In this document: piece by piece, positions 62,133 to 64,000 of the stretch
Position numbering within the stretch: the stretch's first letter is position 1
Layout: the number at the start of each line of letters is the position of its first letter
DNA from: Saprospira grandis DSM 2844
GTDB lineage: Bacteria > Bacteroidota > Bacteroidia > Chitinophagales > Saprospiraceae
Assembly (NCBI RefSeq): GCF_000275825.1
Contig: NZ_JH719942.1
Location: 1,428,575 to 1,492,574 of the forward strand
Direction: 5' to 3'
DNA: 64,000 bases
Program-made: the position numbers and the translations under genes
Notes under the pieces: model-generated
The model's database searches: none
Told to the model about the DNA's origin: nothing
What the model saw: only the letters and a program-made list of their open reading frames with translations

Positions 62133-62327
62133 CGACAACAAGCCCTTTAGGGCGCAGTTCGACGACCGAAGGGAGTAACCGATGCGCAGCAGTGGCCCGA
62201 AGGGCCACAGGCCTAGCGATGTGCAGCAGTGCGGCGAAGCCGCAGACCAAGGCCGTCAGGCCGCAGGGCCGAGCGAACAGCGAGCTGCGAAACGTAGCGC
62301 CGACGAGCGAAGCGAGGCGGAGGCCCC
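62133..62327 (-). repeat. GC-rich multi-hairpin repeat, copy 27, with cassette
   Basis: Near-identical tandem neighbour of copy 26. Its cassette (62133-62180) has stem GCCCT/AGGGC instead of GGTCT/AGACC. Confidence 0.88.
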
Positions 62328-62332
62328 AAAAG

Positions 62333-63931
62333 CTACCACAATTTATAACGAACGGCCAACTGCCAGCCCCAAAACAAGCGCTGTTCCCAATCGCCTTGTT
62401 TTTTTTGCCAGAGCAACTGCTGCCCCAAAGCCTGGCTAGCTTCTATATTTTGCTGAACAAAATTGAGTTCGGGCCCCGTGAGCAGCTCCAGCCCTGGCCC
62501 CAAAGAATGAGAAAAAAGGGCTCGTAACTGCAACAAATGCCCCTGTCTATTGGTCCAATCGGGCCCCTCTTGTAAGCTATAAGCCAGTAATTCGGGCTGC
62601 AAATAATAGCCTTTTTCCATGGGCAGGCGGCAGCCCAAGCCAAAGCCCCAGAGCCAAATCGGTTGATCTAGGCGCTGGCCAATTTCATAAATTGTATAAA
62701 AGCGGGGGTGGCCAATTTGCAGACTTTGCTGGGCGTGCAAAGCGGCAGAGCCTCCTAGACTGATGCGGTTGTAGCCTCCTTTTTTGTAGATATTGAGCAG
62801 ACCGATGCCTAGGCCAGCAGCAGCCGTATCGCAAATATTCAAGAGGCCCAACTGGCAGCCCTGCAAATGGCCCGTATAGTTGATGCTGCCTAACTGCAAG
62901 CCCTGCAGGCTATCTGTATCATTGAGGCCCAAACTGAGTTGGCAGCCCTGCAATTTGGGCGCCCGATTATAGTAGCCGCCCAGCTGCGCATGCGCATTGG
63001 ACCGGCTATAATTGAAGAGGCCTGCCAACTGCAAACTATTGGCCGCATAGCCTTGGCCCAAGGCCAAATTTCCGAAAAGCGCAAACTGCGAGCCCGACAA
63101 GCTGCTATCGACTCGATTTAGGCCCAAAGAAAGCTGGCTTCCATAAAGCCTAGCCGTCTGATTGTAGAAACCAGCGGCCTGCAAGCCCATTAGTTCCCCC
63201 TTCACCTGATTGGCCAAAAGTGCAAACTGAAAGCCCATAGCAGACTCCTCGACTCGGCTAGCGCCCAAGCTCAGCTGCAGGCCCAAAAGCTGTCGGCGGC
63301 GGCCCCAACCAATATCTAGCGCTAACACCTGCGCCTTGACGGCCTGCTCCTCGGCTGTACCAAAAAAAGACAGCTGAAAAATGGACAACTCCTCTAAAAA
63401 CTGACGTTCTAGGGCCTCCTTCCAAAGCGCTCCCCAGTCGACCAAAATGCCTTGGGCTTGAGGTTGGGCATCTAAAGAAATCAGTAAGCCCTCGCTATAA
63501 AGAGGCGGTAAAACCACCGAACTCAGGCGGATTTTGGGAGGCAGTGGGCGGCTATAAGGTAGAGGCGACTGTGGGGCTAGGGCTTGTTGTTTTGGGGCCA
63601 AAACGGGGGCGGCCAAGCTCCATTGTTCCTTGGGCGTACTATCCTTAAGGGCCCAGAGCTGACCTAGCTTTTGGTAGGCCAAATTATTCTTCCCCAATAA
63701 ATCGACTAGGGCCGTATCTAAGGGCAAATTATTGGCCCTATGAAAAATAGCTTTGGCCAAAGTCAAGCGACCTTGGCCATAGGCAAAGCGCAATCCATAA
63801 GACTGCTCCAATTCAACTAAGACTTCCTTTAAAGTTTCTCCCTTAAAGTCCCATTGAGCTCGCTGCCCCAAAATAAAAAGCGGCAGACTGCCCAAGAAAA
63901 ACAGCAAAAGGAAGCGGGCAAATAAACGCAT
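62333..63931 (-). CDS. STN-domain surface protein with repeated barrel strands
   Basis: 532 aa. Signal peptide (1-22). Residues 25-95 are an STN domain (WDFKGETLKEVLVELEQSYG, the secretin/TonB short N-domain). A Pro-rich linker is followed by a barrel made of many short repeats such as LLGLQLSLGASRV, LMGLQAAGFYNQT, LQGCQLSLGLNDTD, LQGCQLGLLNICD, like the GLQ-x-G-x-x-N surface repeats of bacterial outer-membrane proteins. In Bacteroidota STN proteins often answer to a FecR/sigma pair; neither is next to it. Upstream 63932-64000 shows no further gene. Confidence 0.8.
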   Translation of the reverse strand: MRLFARFLLLFFLGSLPLFILGQRAQWDFKGETLKEVLVELEQSYGLRFAYGQGRLTLAKAIFHRANNLPLDTALVDLLGKNNLAYQKLGQLWALKDSTPKEQWSLAAPVLAPKQQALAPQSPLPYSRPLPPKIRLSSVVLPPLYSEGLLISLDAQPQAQGILVDWGALWKEALERQFLEELSIFQLSFFGTAEEQAVKAQVLALDIGWGRRRQLLGLQLSLGASRVEESAMGFQFALLANQVKGELMGLQAAGFYNQTARLYGSQLSLGLNRVDSSLSGSQFALFGNLALGQGYAANSLQLAGLFNYSRSNAHAQLGGYYNRAPKLQGCQLSLGLNDTDSLQGLQLGSINYTGHLQGCQLGLLNICDTAAAGLGIGLLNIYKKGGYNRISLGGSAALHAQQSLQIGHPRFYTIYEIGQRLDQPIWLWGFGLGCRLPMEKGYYLQPELLAYSLQEGPDWTNRQGHLLQLRALFSHSLGPGLELLTGPELNFVQQNIEASQALGQQLLWQKKQGDWEQRLFWGWQLAVRYKLW

Positions 63932-64000
63932 GACAATACATTAAAAGGCTTTAATCTAAAGCAGAAGTACAGGCTGCTCCAGAGAGCAAATAGGTTTTAT

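Noticed and set aside
61965..62527. Open frames across the GC-rich repeats on both strands (also 615-824, 11836-12078, 29715-30063, 33086-33454)
   Set aside because: They follow the repeat sequence, recur in every copy in all frames and have no protein-like pattern.

Overview
The window looks like chromosomal DNA of a member of the Bacteroidota, most likely close to Saprospira. This is inferred from gene content: a DUF4292 lipoprotein beside an EnvC-like protein and a TPR protein, a DUF4295 gene beside rpmG/rpmB/ftsY, a PUR-alpha-like DUF3276 gene, a TonB-dependent receptor with a carboxypeptidase-like N-domain, a probable type IX-sorted subtilisin, TAnnTTTG-like promoter boxes and TTGGCC-rich codon use. 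Genes have moderate GC, and almost every intergenic gap carries very GC-rich palindromic DNA. No prophage, CRISPR array, rRNA or plasmid functions were seen.

Layout. 1-0.67 kb: end of an IS4-type transposase. 0.9-9 kb: small secreted protein, M19-like dipeptidase, HD protein, acyltransferase, M90 peptidase with SEC-C motif, then rbfA, a LolC/E-type permease and a SET protein. 9-22 kb: envelope genes (lipoproteins, a 670-aa secreted protein, an exported 1490-aa TPR-CHAT protease, a TonB-dependent receptor). 22-31 kb: hflX; TPR/DUF4292/EnvC operon; lepA-mutT; a WecA/MraY-type transferase. 31-45 kb: OmpA protein with thrombospondin-3 repeats, M16 peptidase, LRR+HNH pair, VWA-like membrane protein, a small Cys-rich membrane protein, an M20 homologue that has lost its metal ligands, and an FtsX/LolC permease. 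45-46 kb: a gene-poor stretch with a 41-bp tandem hairpin array. 46-57 kb: SCP2, alpha/beta hydrolase, LexA-like S24 regulator divergent from a small XRE gene and a MarR gene, DUF3276, uvrA, ECF sigma factor, maf, SRPBCC, lspA, alpha-carbonic anhydrase. 57.5-60 kb: ftsY, DUF4295, rpmG, rpmB, tRNA-Arg. 60-64 kb: subtilisin, a 42-bp tandem array, two near-identical repeat copies and an STN-domain surface protein.

The most unusual content is non-coding. I count 27 copies or fragments of one modular multi-hairpin repeat of about 100-250 bp, roughly one per 2.4 kb, in both orientations. In all 23 copies with both ends, the ends can pair, and they do so with three different matched pairs (GGCCT/AGGCC, GGCCC/GGGCC, GGCTG/CAGCC). 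Internal stems also change on both sides together. A 48-bp cassette found eight times inside these repeats has its own 5-bp stem, which is replaced by matched alternatives in most copies. This is what selection on a folded DNA or RNA would leave. One copy has become coding sequence at the start of the DUF4292 lipoprotein. Two further tandem arrays (41 and 42 bp periods) also have a palindrome in every unit.
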